DNA of 59,893 bases, from positions 1 to 59,893 of the forward strand of contig NZ_JAUYTP010000084.1 of NCBI RefSeq assembly GCF_030695125.1, written 5' to 3'. Both the position numbers and the translations under genes were made by a program. Positions 1 to 9,093 of this stretch are shown here, piece after piece. This DNA is from Allobosea sp. (GTDB lineage: Bacteria > Pseudomonadota > Alphaproteobacteria > Rhizobiales > Beijerinckiaceae). Within the stretch, counting starts at the first letter, position 1; each line of letters begins with the position of its first letter. The notes under the pieces are model-generated. The model saw only the letters and a list, made by a program, of their open reading frames with translations. It was not told the DNA's origin and did not search any database.

Positions 1-28
1 TAACCGGAGGCTGATCAGAAACGAACGC

Positions 29-72
29 GACGATATGCAAAGGGCCCCGATCGGGGCCCTTTGCATATCGTC
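29..72. terminator. 44-bp perfect palindrome, probable bidirectional terminator
   Basis: Every base from 29 to 72 pairs with its mirror position around the centre at 50/51. The inner part is AAAGGGCCCC-GATC-GGGGCCCTTT, a classic intrinsic terminator stem with A and T flanks, extended outward by GACGATATGC and its complement. It most likely ends transcription of a gene lying left of the window. A perfect dyad this long is more than a terminator needs. Confidence 0.75.
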
Positions 73-706
73 CTCCGGCGCCGCCACTGGCCTGCTTTTA
101 CTCCGCCCCGATGGCCTGGAATCCGACCGCCGTTGACACGATTGCCAATGTGCGACCCGACTGCGCCAAGGCAACGAAATCATCGACCTGCGGCAGTGAA
201 AGCGGCGCGCGCATCAGTGTCTCCAATTAAACTCCAGCCGTTAATCTATTTTTAACTCTCCTCTCGGTCAACGCAGATTGCTTTCCGACCCCGAAACTCT
301 CCGGGTAATGGTAAATATCGGCATTGAACTCCTGACGGCGAGCGGCGCTGGGGCCAACGCACGCGCCACCATCCCGGATCTCGCAACCGGATGGAGCCAT
401 AGCGCTCAAGCTTGACCGTTCAGGACGCGCTACTGCGTGCTGCTGCAATGTCTGGGTGTGCGGGGGCTGGCCCGGAACCGAGCGCTATGACGTTGCGGCG
501 ATGGCGCAAGGCCGGCACATCCCCGCCGGCCGGACCATGCCCGAGACACGCTGTCTCCAGGGCTGGTATGATCGGCGATCGACCCGGGCTCGCCCGGCGG
601 ACACCGGCCGACCCCGGGAGATCCCCGTCAGGCAAGTCTCAGACTCGCTGCCCGTCAGACGCGCGGACGGGAGCGAGGCCGACAGTCTACGGCGAGACCC
701 GGCGCG
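73..706. other. gene-poor stretch, no convincing CDS
   Basis: About 630 bases lie between the palindrome and the end of the UDP-glucose dehydrogenase gene. Open frames exist in several phases, but none shows a recognisable family, a ribosome-binding site or the codon pattern of its neighbours. The clearest content is an AT-rich patch around 229-260 that contains an exact CtrA-type motif. An unannotated small RNA or short peptide cannot be excluded. Confidence 0.5.
241..256 (+). promoter_or_regulatory. CtrA-type binding site TTAA-N7-TTAAC
   Basis: The sequence TTAATCTATTTTTAAC matches the alphaproteobacterial cell-cycle regulator CtrA consensus (TTAA, seven bases, TTAAC) without mismatch. It sits in AT-rich DNA within an otherwise GC-rich, gene-poor stretch. 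No clear target gene starts within 300 bases on either strand, so the regulated transcript is unknown. The match is seen in the sequence; CtrA binding is inferred. Confidence 0.5.
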
Positions 707-2053
707 TCAGGCCGCGTTTTCGTTTGACTTCGCCTCGGGGGTCATCACGCCCCGGCCGATATCGACATAGGTGAAGCCTTTGCCGCGGATCTGCTCGGCC
801 CGGTAGACGTTGCGCAGATCGGCCAGGATGGGCGTGACCATCGCAGCCTTGATGCGGTCGAAATCCAGCGCCCGGAAGATGTTCCACTCGGTGACGATGA
901 CCGCCGCATCGGCCCCCTCGACGCATTCATAGGCGTCCTTGCAATAGACCACGCCCGGCGGCAGCATTGTCTTTGCCTGCTCCATGCCCTCGGGATCGAA
1001 GGCCCGGATGCTCGCCCCGCCATCCTGCAGCGCGGTCACGATCGCCAGCGACGGCGCATCGCGCATGTCGTCGGTGTTGGGCTTGAAGGTCAGCCCCAGC
1101 ACCGCGATCGTCTTGCCGCGCACCGAGCCGCCGCAGGCGGCGACGACCTTCTTGGCCATCGCCCGCTTGCGCTGGTCGTTCACCGACGCGACCGTCTCGA
1201 CGATCCGCGACGGCGTGCCGTAATCCTGCGCCGTCTTGATCAGCGCGAGCGTGTCCTTGGGAAAGCAGGAACCGCCATAGCCGGGCCCGGCATGCAGGAA
1301 CTTGCCGCCGATGCGGTTGTCGAGGCCCATGCCGCGCGCGACGTCCTGGACGTTGGCGCCGACCTGCTCGCACAGATCCGCCATCTCGTTGATGAAGGTG
1401 ATCTTGGTCGCGAGGAACGCGTTGGCGGCATATTTGGTGAGCTCGGCCGTCCGGCGGCTGATGTTCAGGATCGGCGCGCTGTTGAGATAGAGGGGCCGGT
1501 AGACATCGGCCATCACCGCCTGCGCGCGCAGATCGTCCGTGCCGATGACGATTCGGTCGGGGCGCTTGAAGTCCTCGATCGCGGCGCCCTCGCGCAGGAA
1601 CTCCGGGTTCGACACCACGGCGAAATCGGCGTCGGGACGCAGATCGCGGATGATGCGCTCGACCTCGTCGCCGGTTCCGACCGGTACGGTCGATTTGGTG
1701 ACGATGACGGTATAGCCGTTGAGCGCATGCGCGATCTCGCGCGCCGCGGCATAGACATAGGACAGGTCGGCGAAGCCATCTCCGCGACGCGACGGCGTGC
1801 CGACCGCGATGAACACCGCATCGGCCTGGGCGACAGGCCCGGCGAGATCGGTCGTGAAGGAGAGACGCCCCGCCTCGGCATTGCTGCGCACCAGATCGGC
1901 CAGCCCCGGCTCGAAGATCGGGATCTCGCCCTGCTTCAGCGCCGTGATCTTGCTTTCCATCTTGTCGACGCAGACGACCTCATGGCCGAAATCCGCAAAG
2001 CAGGCGCCGGACACGAGCCCGACATATCCTGACCCGACCATGACGATTTTCAT
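707..2053 (-). CDS. ugd: UDP-glucose 6-dehydrogenase
   Basis: The 448-residue product oxidises UDP-glucose twice with NAD+ to UDP-glucuronate, a precursor for exopolysaccharide and lipopolysaccharide. The Rossmann motif GSGYVG lies at the N-terminus (about residues 7-12). The catalytic cysteine is Cys263 in GGSCFPKD, and the C-terminal UDP-binding domain is complete. The ATG at 2053 starts exactly at the Rossmann strand (MKIVMVGSGY); an upstream extension of the frame is discarded. It follows the mannose-1-phosphate guanylyltransferase gene on the same strand after about 117 bases and probably serves the same polysaccharide pathway. Length is normal for the family. Confidence 0.96.
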   Translation of the reverse strand: MKIVMVGSGYVGLVSGACFADFGHEVVCVDKMESKITALKQGEIPIFEPGLADLVRSNAEAGRLSFTTDLAGPVAQADAVFIAVGTPSRRGDGFADLSYVYAAAREIAHALNGYTVIVTKSTVPVGTGDEVERIIRDLRPDADFAVVSNPEFLREGAAIEDFKRPDRIVIGTDDLRAQAVMADVYRPLYLNSAPILNISRRTAELTKYAANAFLATKITFINEMADLCEQVGANVQDVARGMGLDNRIGGKFLHAGPGYGGSCFPKDTLALIKTAQDYGTPSRIVETVASVNDQRKRAMAKKVVAACGGSVRGKTIAVLGLTFKPNTDDMRDAPSLAIVTALQDGGASIRAFDPEGMEQAKTMLPPGVVYCKDAYECVEGADAAVIVTEWNIFRALDFDRIKAAMVTPILADLRNVYRAEQIRGKGFTYVDIGRGVMTPEAKSNENAA

Positions 2054-2170
2054 CGGCGTTCTCCAGCAGCGCCCGGCAAGAGCGGAAACGGTTGATACGA
2101 AATGGGAGGGAAGGCCTCTCGCGACCGCAACAGCGAGCATCGCCCGCCATCGCGCGATCACCCTCCCGAA

Positions 2171-3583
2171 CTAGGCTCTGGCGTAGATATCCTCGATGCG
2201 GATGATGTCGTCTTCGCCTGTATAGCTTCCGACCTGGACCTCGATCAATTCGAGTTCGATCTTGCCGGGGTTGTAAAGCCGATGCGTGCAACCGATCGGC
2301 AGATAGATCGACTCGTTTTCGTGGACATGGCTGACCTTGCCGTCCAGCGTGACCTCGGCCGTGCCGCGCACCACGACCCAGTGCTCGGAACGATGGAAAT
2401 GCTTCTGCAGGCTGAGCTTGCCATCCGGCTTGACGTTGATGCGCTTCACCTGGAAACGCGAGCCGATGTCGATGCGCTGATACCAGCCCCAGGGTCTGTA
2501 GATCCGCAGATGCTCCGTCGCTTCGGGGCGTCCCGCCTTCTTCAATTGCTCGACGAGCTGCTTCACCTGGCCAGCGGCCGCCTTCGACGAGACCAGAACG
2601 GCATCGCGGGTCGCGACGACGACGACATCCTTGAGCCCGATCGTGGTCAGCAGCATGTCGTCGCTGCGCAGCAGTGAATTCGTCGTATCGACCGTGAAGA
2701 CCGGTCCGCGGAGCACGTTGCCGGCCGCGTCCTTGTCCATCACATCGTAGATCGAATCCCAGGCCCCGATATCGGACCAGTCGAAGGTCGCCGCGATCAC
2801 CGCAGCGTGCCGGGTCTTTTCCATCACGGCATAGTCGATGGAGATGCGCGTCGCCTGCGCGAAGGCCTTCGCATCGAGCCGCAGGAAATCGAGATCGGAT
2901 GCCGCGGCGGCAATGGCGTCGCGCGCCGCCGCCAGGACATCCGGCGCGAACTCGTTGAGCTCCTCGATCATGGTGGCGGTCGAGAAAACGAAATTGCCGC
3001 TGTTCCACAGGAAGCCTGCGTCCAGATAGCTCTGCGCGGTCACCGCGTCGGGCTTCTCGACGAAACGCTTGAGCCGCTTCATCCGCGGATTGCCGAGGCC
3101 CTCGCCCGGCTCGAGATAGCCATAAGCGACCGACGGCGCGCTTGGCACGATGCCGAGCGTCACGATCAGACCGCTGCTCGCCAGCTCGGCCGCAGCCAGA
3201 CAATCGCCCCGGAACGCCGCGGCGTCCTGAACGACATGGTCGGCCGCCAGAGCCACCGCGACGGCATCGGGCGAGGCCCGGCGCGCCAGCAGCGCACCCA
3301 CGGCGATGGCGGCGGCGGAATCCCGCCGCTCCGGCTCGAGCACGATCTCGCCTTCGACACCGACCGCCTGCATCTGCTCGGCGACGATGAAACGGAATTC
3401 ATGGTTGGTGATGATGATCGGGCGGGCAAATGGCGCGCCGGCGACCCGCAGCAATGTCGCCTGAAAGGTCGAGAGCCCTTCGCCCAAAAGCGCGATGAAC
3501 TGCTTGGGCATCGTGTCGCGGGACAACGGCCAGAGTCGCGTACCAGCACCACCAGCGAGAATCACAGGAACAATCAATGTCAT
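2171..3583 (-). CDS. mannose-1-phosphate guanylyltransferase / mannose-6-phosphate isomerase
   Basis: This 470-residue bifunctional enzyme of the ManC/AlgA/CpsB type makes GDP-mannose. The nucleotidyltransferase signature GGAGTRLWP is at residues 11-19 and FVEKPD lies further in. The C-terminal type II isomerase cupin carries FHRSEHW near residues 396-402, with metal-ligand histidines. It precedes ugd on the same strand, so GDP-mannose and UDP-glucuronate supply are coupled, as in many exopolysaccharide loci. No glycosyltransferases are within the window. Confidence 0.94.
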   Translation of the reverse strand: MTLIVPVILAGGAGTRLWPLSRDTMPKQFIALLGEGLSTFQATLLRVAGAPFARPIIITNHEFRFIVAEQMQAVGVEGEIVLEPERRDSAAAIAVGALLARRASPDAVAVALAADHVVQDAAAFRGDCLAAAELASSGLIVTLGIVPSAPSVAYGYLEPGEGLGNPRMKRLKRFVEKPDAVTAQSYLDAGFLWNSGNFVFSTATMIEELNEFAPDVLAAARDAIAAAASDLDFLRLDAKAFAQATRISIDYAVMEKTRHAAVIAATFDWSDIGAWDSIYDVMDKDAAGNVLRGPVFTVDTTNSLLRSDDMLLTTIGLKDVVVVATRDAVLVSSKAAAGQVKQLVEQLKKAGRPEATEHLRIYRPWGWYQRIDIGSRFQVKRINVKPDGKLSLQKHFHRSEHWVVVRGTAEVTLDGKVSHVHENESIYLPIGCTHRLYNPGKIELELIEVQVGSYTGEDDIIRIEDIYARA

Positions 3584-4116
3584 GCCTATCGCTTCCGCAA
3601 CGTATGTGGGCCGCTAGCAGACCCAAAATGACAATACAATCGACGGACTTACCAACCCAACCGGGTCCTCGTCGATCCGCTCTCGTCTCAAATCAAACCC
3701 ATTCGGGCAACGAAATGGTGGTGGGGTTAATCGCACGAAGCCCGCTCTTCCCGGGCTTCGGTTCACGGCGGGCTCGACATCTGCCGTAACGCCTCCTCAA
3801 ATTCAGCCCGCCAGTTAAATTCATGGTAGTTCAGTACTGTGACAGCTGTTCTGCACCGAGGAACATCGATACAAGGCTCGCCGCAAACAAAATCAAGCAC
3901 GGACCATGCCAGCATGGCCCGCCGTTGCGTCGAGCGCGACCGACAGCGCGCGATGGTCAGTTTCTGGCTCCACGACCACAGGCGTTGCGACGGAGGCGCG
4001 CCTCTCTCTTCATGCGCAGAAAGCGCACATGTCGCAGCATCACGGCGGGAACAGAAGACTGTGCGATGGCCGCGCTCTCCCCGGGGATATTGTGCGGTGA
4101 TCGTCCGGTGACGGCC
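3584..4116. other. intergenic stretch without a convincing gene
   Basis: This gap of about 530 bases holds the upstream region of the manC-like gene. A hairpin lies at 3736-3760 (CGAAGCCCG, seven-base loop, CGGGCTTCG) without a following T tract. The short frames present have no recognisable family. A TGACAGCTGTTC patch near 3841 is partly dyad-symmetric but matches no operator I can name. Confidence 0.4.
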
Positions 4117-4374
4117 TCAATGGGCCGCCCACGGCTCTTCCCGCGATAGCGTCAGGATCGGATCGACGCAGATGAAGGGAGCGCTCGGCAAGCCACCTGC
4201 TTCCAGTCCGATCGAACGGCTGACGAAGGATTTATAGCCCAGCCACGAACCGATGACGCGGCTGCAGCCGCCGCAGGACACGAGCGCCTCATCGACGATG
4301 GTCGCCGGAATCGCGATCGAAGGGGAGCCGCACTCGCAGGCCGCGAACTGGGCCTTGCCGGGGATCCGGGTCAT
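4117..4374 (-). CDS. small zinc-ribbon-like hypothetical protein
   Basis: An 85-residue soluble protein of unknown function. It has a CxC pair near residues 13-15 and a CxxC pair in SCGGC near the middle, spaced as in a zinc ribbon. The ATG at 4374 is chosen because the upstream extension of the frame is low quality. It stands alone, about 185 bases downstream of the enoyl-CoA hydratase gene on the same strand. I do not recognise a named family. Confidence 0.6.
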   Translation of the reverse strand: MTRIPGKAQFAACECGSPSIAIPATIVDEALVSCGGCSRVIGSWLGYKSFVSRSIGLEAGGLPSAPFICVDPILTLSREEPWAAH

Positions 4375-4558
4375 GTGACGCTCCCACTGCCGTTCCGTTA
4401 CCGAACGCTGCGCGAGCAAGATCGAGGCCAACCTCAACTGACCCAAATCGGTGCAATACGGGCGCGGCCGTTGCGCCGGTCCGCGACGGACGCGCCAGCG
4501 GGGCGCCGCCGTGCCCCGGGAGCCCGCGCGCGCTGCCGCGGAGGGCTGGCGCGACCGG

Positions 4559-5341
4559 TCAGCGGCCCTGCCAGCGCGGGGCCCGCTTGGCCAGGAAGGC
4601 TTCCATGCCTTCCCGGAAATCGGCGCTGGTGTAGCACATCACCACGAGGTCATCCCCGCCATCGGCCGGCGCCGCGGCGCTGGCGAGGCGGCGCAGCGCC
4701 TCCTTCGTCGCGCGCATCGTCAACGGCGCATGCCCCGCGATCGTCGTCGCCAAATCCCGCGCCCGCGCCATCAGCGCAGCGTGATCGGGAAGAACCTCGC
4801 TGTAGAGCCCGATGCGATGGCCTTCCTGCGCCTCGATCAGCCGCGCCGTGAAGACGATGTCCTTGACCCGAGCCGGCCCCAGCAGCGCCGCCAGCCGGGC
4901 GTAGTTCGCCATCGACAGGCAATTGCCGAGCGTCCGCGCGATCGGATAGCCGAAGCGCGCCGATCCGGTGGCGATCCGGAGATCGCAGGCGCAGGCGATG
5001 CTGCCGCCGCCGCCCGTCGCAGCCCCGGAGATCGCCGCGATGGTCGGGATCGGGCAGGACTCGATCGCGGTGATGACGGCCTCGATCTTGTCCTCATAGG
5101 CCAGCGCGTCTTCGGGCGTCGCGAAGGCCCGGAACTGCGCGATGTCGGTGCCGGCCGCAAAGGCCTGCTCGCCTGCCCCCGTGACGATGAGCACCTTGGG
5201 GGCGCCATGCGCGGACGGATCGGCGCAGATCGCGGCCAGCCGCTCATACATCGCGAAGGTCAGGGCGTTGCGCGCCTGGGGCCGGTTCAGCGTGATCGTG
5301 CCGATCCCGCCCTCCACCGCGTAGAGGATCTCGTCGTCCAT
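4559..5341 (-). CDS. enoyl-CoA hydratase/isomerase family protein
   Basis: The 260-residue crotonase-fold protein would hydrate or isomerise an acyl-CoA thioester. The N-terminal strand pattern GTITLNRPQARNAL is characteristic. The oxyanion-hole segments AGTDIAQF and ISGAATGGG (glycine-rich) are present, and the C-terminal region is intact. Specific substrate cannot be read from the sequence. It lies just downstream of the peptide ABC transporter genes on the same strand with a 42-base gap, so it may be co-transcribed, but a functional link is not evident. Confidence 0.9.
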   Translation of the reverse strand: MDDEILYAVEGGIGTITLNRPQARNALTFAMYERLAAICADPSAHGAPKVLIVTGAGEQAFAAGTDIAQFRAFATPEDALAYEDKIEAVITAIESCPIPTIAAISGAATGGGGSIACACDLRIATGSARFGYPIARTLGNCLSMANYARLAALLGPARVKDIVFTARLIEAQEGHRIGLYSEVLPDHAALMARARDLATTIAGHAPLTMRATKEALRRLASAAAPADGGDDLVVMCYTSADFREGMEAFLAKRAPRWQGR

Positions 5342-5383
5342 GCGCCCGCCGCCTTCGCCCCGGAAAGGAGCCGGACTATCCGG

Positions 5384-7021
5384 TCAGCCCGGGACAGCGT
5401 CAACGGCGACGCTTGTCGAAAACTCTCGTCCCGGCGCCGCCTCGATCAGAGCCCGGGTATAGGGATGGGCCGGCGCGGAGAACACTTGCGCGGTCGCACC
5501 CTGCTCGACGATGACGCCCTTCTCCATGACCACGATCCGGTCGCAGATCTGCGCCGCCACGCGCAGATCGTGGGTGATGAACAGGATCGCCAGGTTGAAG
5601 CGCTCCTGCACATCGGCCAGCAGCGCCAGCACCTGCTTCTGCACGGACACATCGAGCGCGGAAACCGCCTCGTCGGCGATCAGGATGTCGGGCTCCATCG
5701 CGAGCGCCCGCGCGATCGCGATGCGCTGGCGCTGACCACCGGAGAACTGATGCGGGTAGCGTTCGAGCGCGTTCGGCTGCAGGCCCACCAGCGCCATCAG
5801 GTCCTGCGCCCGCTGCAACGCGTCACTCGCGCTCAACCCGAAATTCATCGGCCCTTCCACGATCGAAGCGCCGACGGTGCGCCGCGGATTGAGCGAGCGG
5901 AACGGGTCCTGGAACACGACCTGGATCTTGCGGCGATAGGGCCGCAGCCGCCGCTCGGGCAGTTGCGCAATGTCGATGTCGGGCACCAGGATGGACCCGA
6001 CGCTCGGCGGCATCAGCCGCGCGACGCAGCGCGCCACCGTCGTCTTGCCGGAACCGGATTCGCCGACGATGCCGACGGTCTCGCCACGCCGGACCTTGAT
6101 CGCGACATCCTTGGCGGCATGCACGAGGCGCTCCTTCCGGAACAGCGCCTTGGAGCTGTAGGTCTTGCCGAGCCCGACCGTCTCCAGCGCCAGCGGGCCG
6201 GCGACAGGCTTGCGGATGGCGGGCTTGAGGCTCGGCACCGCGGCGATCAGCATCTGCGTATAGGGGTGCTGCGGCCGGGTCAGGATATCGGCGGCCGGTC
6301 CCTGCTCGACCACACGCCCCTTCTCCATCACCACGACGCGATCGGCGATCTCGGCAACGACGCCGAAATCATGGGTGATGAACAACACGCCGGTGCCGCG
6401 CCGGCTCTGCATGTCCTTGATCAGCCGCCGGATCTGCGCCTGCGGGGTGACGTCGAGCGCCGTCGGCGGCTCGTCGGCGATCAGCAGCGCCGGATCGAGG
6501 ATCAGCGCGGCGGCGATCATCACGCGCTGGCGCTGCCCGCCCGAGATCTGGTGCGGGTAGGAGGCGTGCATCCGCTCCGGCTCGGGCAGGCGCATCGATT
6601 CCAGCATCGCGAGCACCTGCGCGCGCCGCTCGGTGGGCCCGAGATCGGTGTGGATGCGCAGCACCTCCTCGATCTGGTCGCCGATCGTCAGCACCGGGTT
6701 CAGCGCCGTCATCGGCTCCTGGAAGATCATCGCCATGCGGTCGCCGCGCAGCGCCCGCAGCCGCTGGGGCGACGCCGTCAGCAGATCCTCCCCCTCCAGC
6801 CTGATCGCACCCGCGACCGGCTTGAGGGCCTTGGCGAGCAGGCCCATGACGGAAAAGGCGGTGACGGACTTGCCGGAGCCGGATTCGCCGACGACGCAGA
6901 CGATCTCGCCGGCCGCAACGCTGATCGAGACGTCGTCGACCGCCCTCGCCCGGTCGCCGCCGCCCGGCAGCGCGATGCTCAAGCCCGCGATTTCGAGGAC
7001 GGGTGTGGGCGCGTTGTTCAT
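5384..7021 (-). CDS. dipeptide/oligopeptide ABC transporter, fused two-domain ATP-binding protein
   Basis: About 545 residues forming two ABC ATPase domains in one chain, equivalent to DppD and DppF fused. Each half has a Walker A (GESGSGKS and GESGSGKT), a signature (ISGGQRQR, FSGGQRQR) and a Walker B ending in ADE. It energises import by the two permeases encoded immediately upstream. The ATG at 7021 is used. A GTG at 7039 overlapping the permease stop (GTGA) is an alternative adding six residues. Fused ATPases of this kind are common in Rhizobiales peptide and glutathione transporters. Confidence 0.95.
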   Translation of the reverse strand: MNNAPTPVLEIAGLSIALPGGGDRARAVDDVSISVAAGEIVCVVGESGSGKSVTAFSVMGLLAKALKPVAGAIRLEGEDLLTASPQRLRALRGDRMAMIFQEPMTALNPVLTIGDQIEEVLRIHTDLGPTERRAQVLAMLESMRLPEPERMHASYPHQISGGQRQRVMIAAALILDPALLIADEPPTALDVTPQAQIRRLIKDMQSRRGTGVLFITHDFGVVAEIADRVVVMEKGRVVEQGPAADILTRPQHPYTQMLIAAVPSLKPAIRKPVAGPLALETVGLGKTYSSKALFRKERLVHAAKDVAIKVRRGETVGIVGESGSGKTTVARCVARLMPPSVGSILVPDIDIAQLPERRLRPYRRKIQVVFQDPFRSLNPRRTVGASIVEGPMNFGLSASDALQRAQDLMALVGLQPNALERYPHQFSGGQRQRIAIARALAMEPDILIADEAVSALDVSVQKQVLALLADVQERFNLAILFITHDLRVAAQICDRIVVMEKGVIVEQGATAQVFSAPAHPYTRALIEAAPGREFSTSVAVDAVPG

Positions 7022-7035
7022 CGGCCAGCCATCGT

Positions 7036-7962
7036 TCACCGTCCCGCCATTTTGGGATCGAGCGTGTCGCGCAGGCCGTCGCCGAGCATGTTCACCGCCA
7101 GCACGGTGATGCCCAGGAAAATGCCCGGATAGAGGATGTTGTGCGGGAAGACGCGGAACAGGTTGCGCCCCTCGGCCATGATGTTGCCCCAGGTCGGGAT
7201 TTCCGGGGGGATGCCGATGCCGAGGAAGGACAGGATCGCCTCGACCAGGATCGCCGACGCGGCGATGAAGGTGCCCTGCACGATCAGGGGCGCGATCGTG
7301 TTGGGCAGGATATGGCGCACCATCAGCTTGGGCAGGCGCGTGCCCGCCATGATCGCGGCCTCGACATAGGGCTCCTCGCGCACCGACAGCACGATCGAGC
7401 GCACCACCCGCACCACGCGCGGGATCTCCGGCACGATGATCGCGATGATCACCGAGGTCAGCCCGCTGCGAAACAGCGAGACCACGGCAATGGCCAGCAG
7501 GATGCCCGGTATCGCCATCAACCCGTCCATGAAGCGCATGATGACACCGTCGAGCGGGCGGACATAACCGGCGATCAGCCCGATCACGAGCCCGATCGCG
7601 ATAGCCACCGACGCGACCGAGACCGCGATCAGGAGCGACACCCGCGCGCCATAGACGACGCGGCTATAGACGTCGCGGCCGAGCGAATCCGTTCCCATCC
7701 TGTGCTTGAACACCGTGGTCGAGCCGTCATCGGCGCGAATCGTGCGCTCGAAACCCGGCAGGCGGTTGCGCGTGCTCGGGTTGATCGCGGTCGGGTCGAT
7801 CGTGCCGAGCCAGGGCGCGAACAGCCCCAGCAGCGTCATCAGCATCAGCACCGTGCTGCCGATCGCGACGACCGGATTGCGGGCGAGGCGCTTCAGCACG
7901 GTCCGCGTCGGCGGCGCCGGCTCGGCCGCGACGGGAGCGAGAAGGGTTGGCTCGGCGCTCAA
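7036..7962 (-). CDS. peptide ABC transporter permease (DppC type)
   Basis: A 308-residue inner-membrane permease with an N-terminal cytoplasmic segment, a first membrane helix near residue 35 and the binding-protein-dependent transport domain with an EAA-like loop (EAAIMAGTRLPKLM). The start is a TTG at 7962 overlapping the preceding permease stop as TTGA, which indicates translational coupling. It pairs with the DppB-type permease upstream and the fused ATPase downstream. Confidence 0.93.
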   Translation of the reverse strand: MSAEPTLLAPVAAEPAPPTRTVLKRLARNPVVAIGSTVLMLMTLLGLFAPWLGTIDPTAINPSTRNRLPGFERTIRADDGSTTVFKHRMGTDSLGRDVYSRVVYGARVSLLIAVSVASVAIAIGLVIGLIAGYVRPLDGVIMRFMDGLMAIPGILLAIAVVSLFRSGLTSVIIAIIVPEIPRVVRVVRSIVLSVREEPYVEAAIMAGTRLPKLMVRHILPNTIAPLIVQGTFIAASAILVEAILSFLGIGIPPEIPTWGNIMAEGRNLFRVFPHNILYPGIFLGITVLAVNMLGDGLRDTLDPKMAGR

Positions 7963-8900
7963 TAGCGGATCCTCGGATCGAACAGGCTGTAGGCGAGGTC
8001 GATCAGCAGGTTGATGCCGACATACACGCCCGAGAACAGCAGGATCACGGCCTGGATGGTGGGATAATCGCGGGCGAGCACGGCATCGACGGTGAGCCGC
8101 CCGAGGCCGGGGATCGAGAACACGCTTTCCGTCACCACCACCCCGCCGATCAGGAGTGCGATCCCGATGCCGACGACGGTGACGATCGGCACCGCCGCAT
8201 TCTTCAGCGCATGGCGGAACAGGATCTTGCGCTCGACCTGCCCCTTGGCGCGGGCCGTGCGGATATAGTCCTCGTTCAGAACCTCGAGCACGCTGGCGCG
8301 CGTCATCCGCGCGATCAGCGCGATGTAGATCACCGACAGCGTCACCGCGGGCAGCACGAGCCTGTGCAGAAAGCCGCCCAACCCGCCCGACAGCGGCTGG
8401 TAGCCCTGCACGGGAAACCAGCCCAGCGTGATCGCGAAGACATAGATCAAGGCATAGCCGATGACGAAGACGGGCACGGAAAAACCGAGCACCGAGAAGC
8501 CCATCACGACGCGGTCGATCCAGGAGCCGTGCTTGTAGGCGGCCAGCACGCCGAGCGGGATCGCCACGCTGATCGCGATCAGCATCGTCGCAAACGCCAG
8601 CGACAGCGTCGGCTCGATCCGCCCGACGATGAGCTCGCCGATCGGCTTCTTGAAGAAGAAGCTCTCGCCGAGATTGCCCTGCAGGAGATTGCCGGCCCAG
8701 ATCAGGAACTGCGTCAGGATCGGCTGGTCGAGACCGAGCCGGTTGCGGATCAGCGCAATCTGCTCGGTGGTGGCGTTGTCGCCGGCGATGACCGCCGCCG
8801 GATCGCCCGGCGTCAGTCGCAGCATCAGGAAGACCAGGACGGCAACGATCACCAGCACGGGAATCGTCGCCAGCAGGCGCCGCAGGATATAGCTGGCCAT
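7959..8900 (-). CDS. peptide ABC transporter permease (DppB type)
   Basis: This 313-residue inner-membrane permease has the typical DppB N-terminus MASYILRRLLATIPVL, followed by the LRLTPGDPA signature and six predicted membrane helices. The ATG at 8900 matches the family start; a TTG at 8933 would add 11 polar residues and is less likely. It is the first membrane component after the binding-protein gene and overlaps the DppC gene. Confidence 0.93.
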   Translation of the reverse strand: MASYILRRLLATIPVLVIVAVLVFLMLRLTPGDPAAVIAGDNATTEQIALIRNRLGLDQPILTQFLIWAGNLLQGNLGESFFFKKPIGELIVGRIEPTLSLAFATMLIAISVAIPLGVLAAYKHGSWIDRVVMGFSVLGFSVPVFVIGYALIYVFAITLGWFPVQGYQPLSGGLGGFLHRLVLPAVTLSVIYIALIARMTRASVLEVLNEDYIRTARAKGQVERKILFRHALKNAAVPIVTVVGIGIALLIGGVVVTESVFSIPGLGRLTVDAVLARDYPTIQAVILLFSGVYVGINLLIDLAYSLFDPRIRY

Positions 8901-9003
8901 CAGCGGCTGGTCCGCAGGCTTGGGCTCAGGCAAGCCCTCATCAAGAGGGGGCCCGCAGGGCCGTCTGGAAGGACGCTCCGGATCGCTCGGGAGCCTCCGC
9001 GAC

Positions 9004-9050
9004 CATCCTTCGAGACGCCATTCCTGACGGAATGGCTCCTCAGGATCAGG
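9004..9050. repeat. intergenic palindromic repeat element
   Basis: The gap between the binding-protein gene and the permease genes contains CATCCTTCGAGAC, then a perfect stem GCCATTCC-TGAC-GGAATGGC at 9017-9036, then TCCTCAGGATCAGG. This arrangement is the widespread extragenic dyad repeat of Rhizobiales genomes. It may act as an mRNA stability or attenuation element between a highly expressed binding protein and its permeases. Confidence 0.55.
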
Positions 9051-9093
9051 GCTGAGGGACCATCAGCCCAAGCGGTAGACGGGTTCATACCGC

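Noticed and set aside
412..774. Open frames of 70-120 codons within the first 800 bases on both strands
   Set aside because: Several overlapping frames exist, as expected in GC-rich DNA. None has a family motif, a ribosome site or neighbour-like codon use, and some run into the ugd gene.
3736..3760. Hairpin upstream of the manC-like gene
   Set aside because: A nine-base stem without a T tract and with no gene ending nearby; too weak to call a terminator.
3826..3870. Lux-box-like dyad near TGACAGCTGTTC
   Set aside because: The match is only partial and there is no LuxR or LuxI gene in the window to support it.
4451..7132. 893-codon plus-strand frame opposite the enoyl-CoA hydratase and ABC ATPase genes
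   Set aside because: It is the antisense shadow of two well-supported genes; the protein is rich in Arg, His and Asp with no domain pattern.
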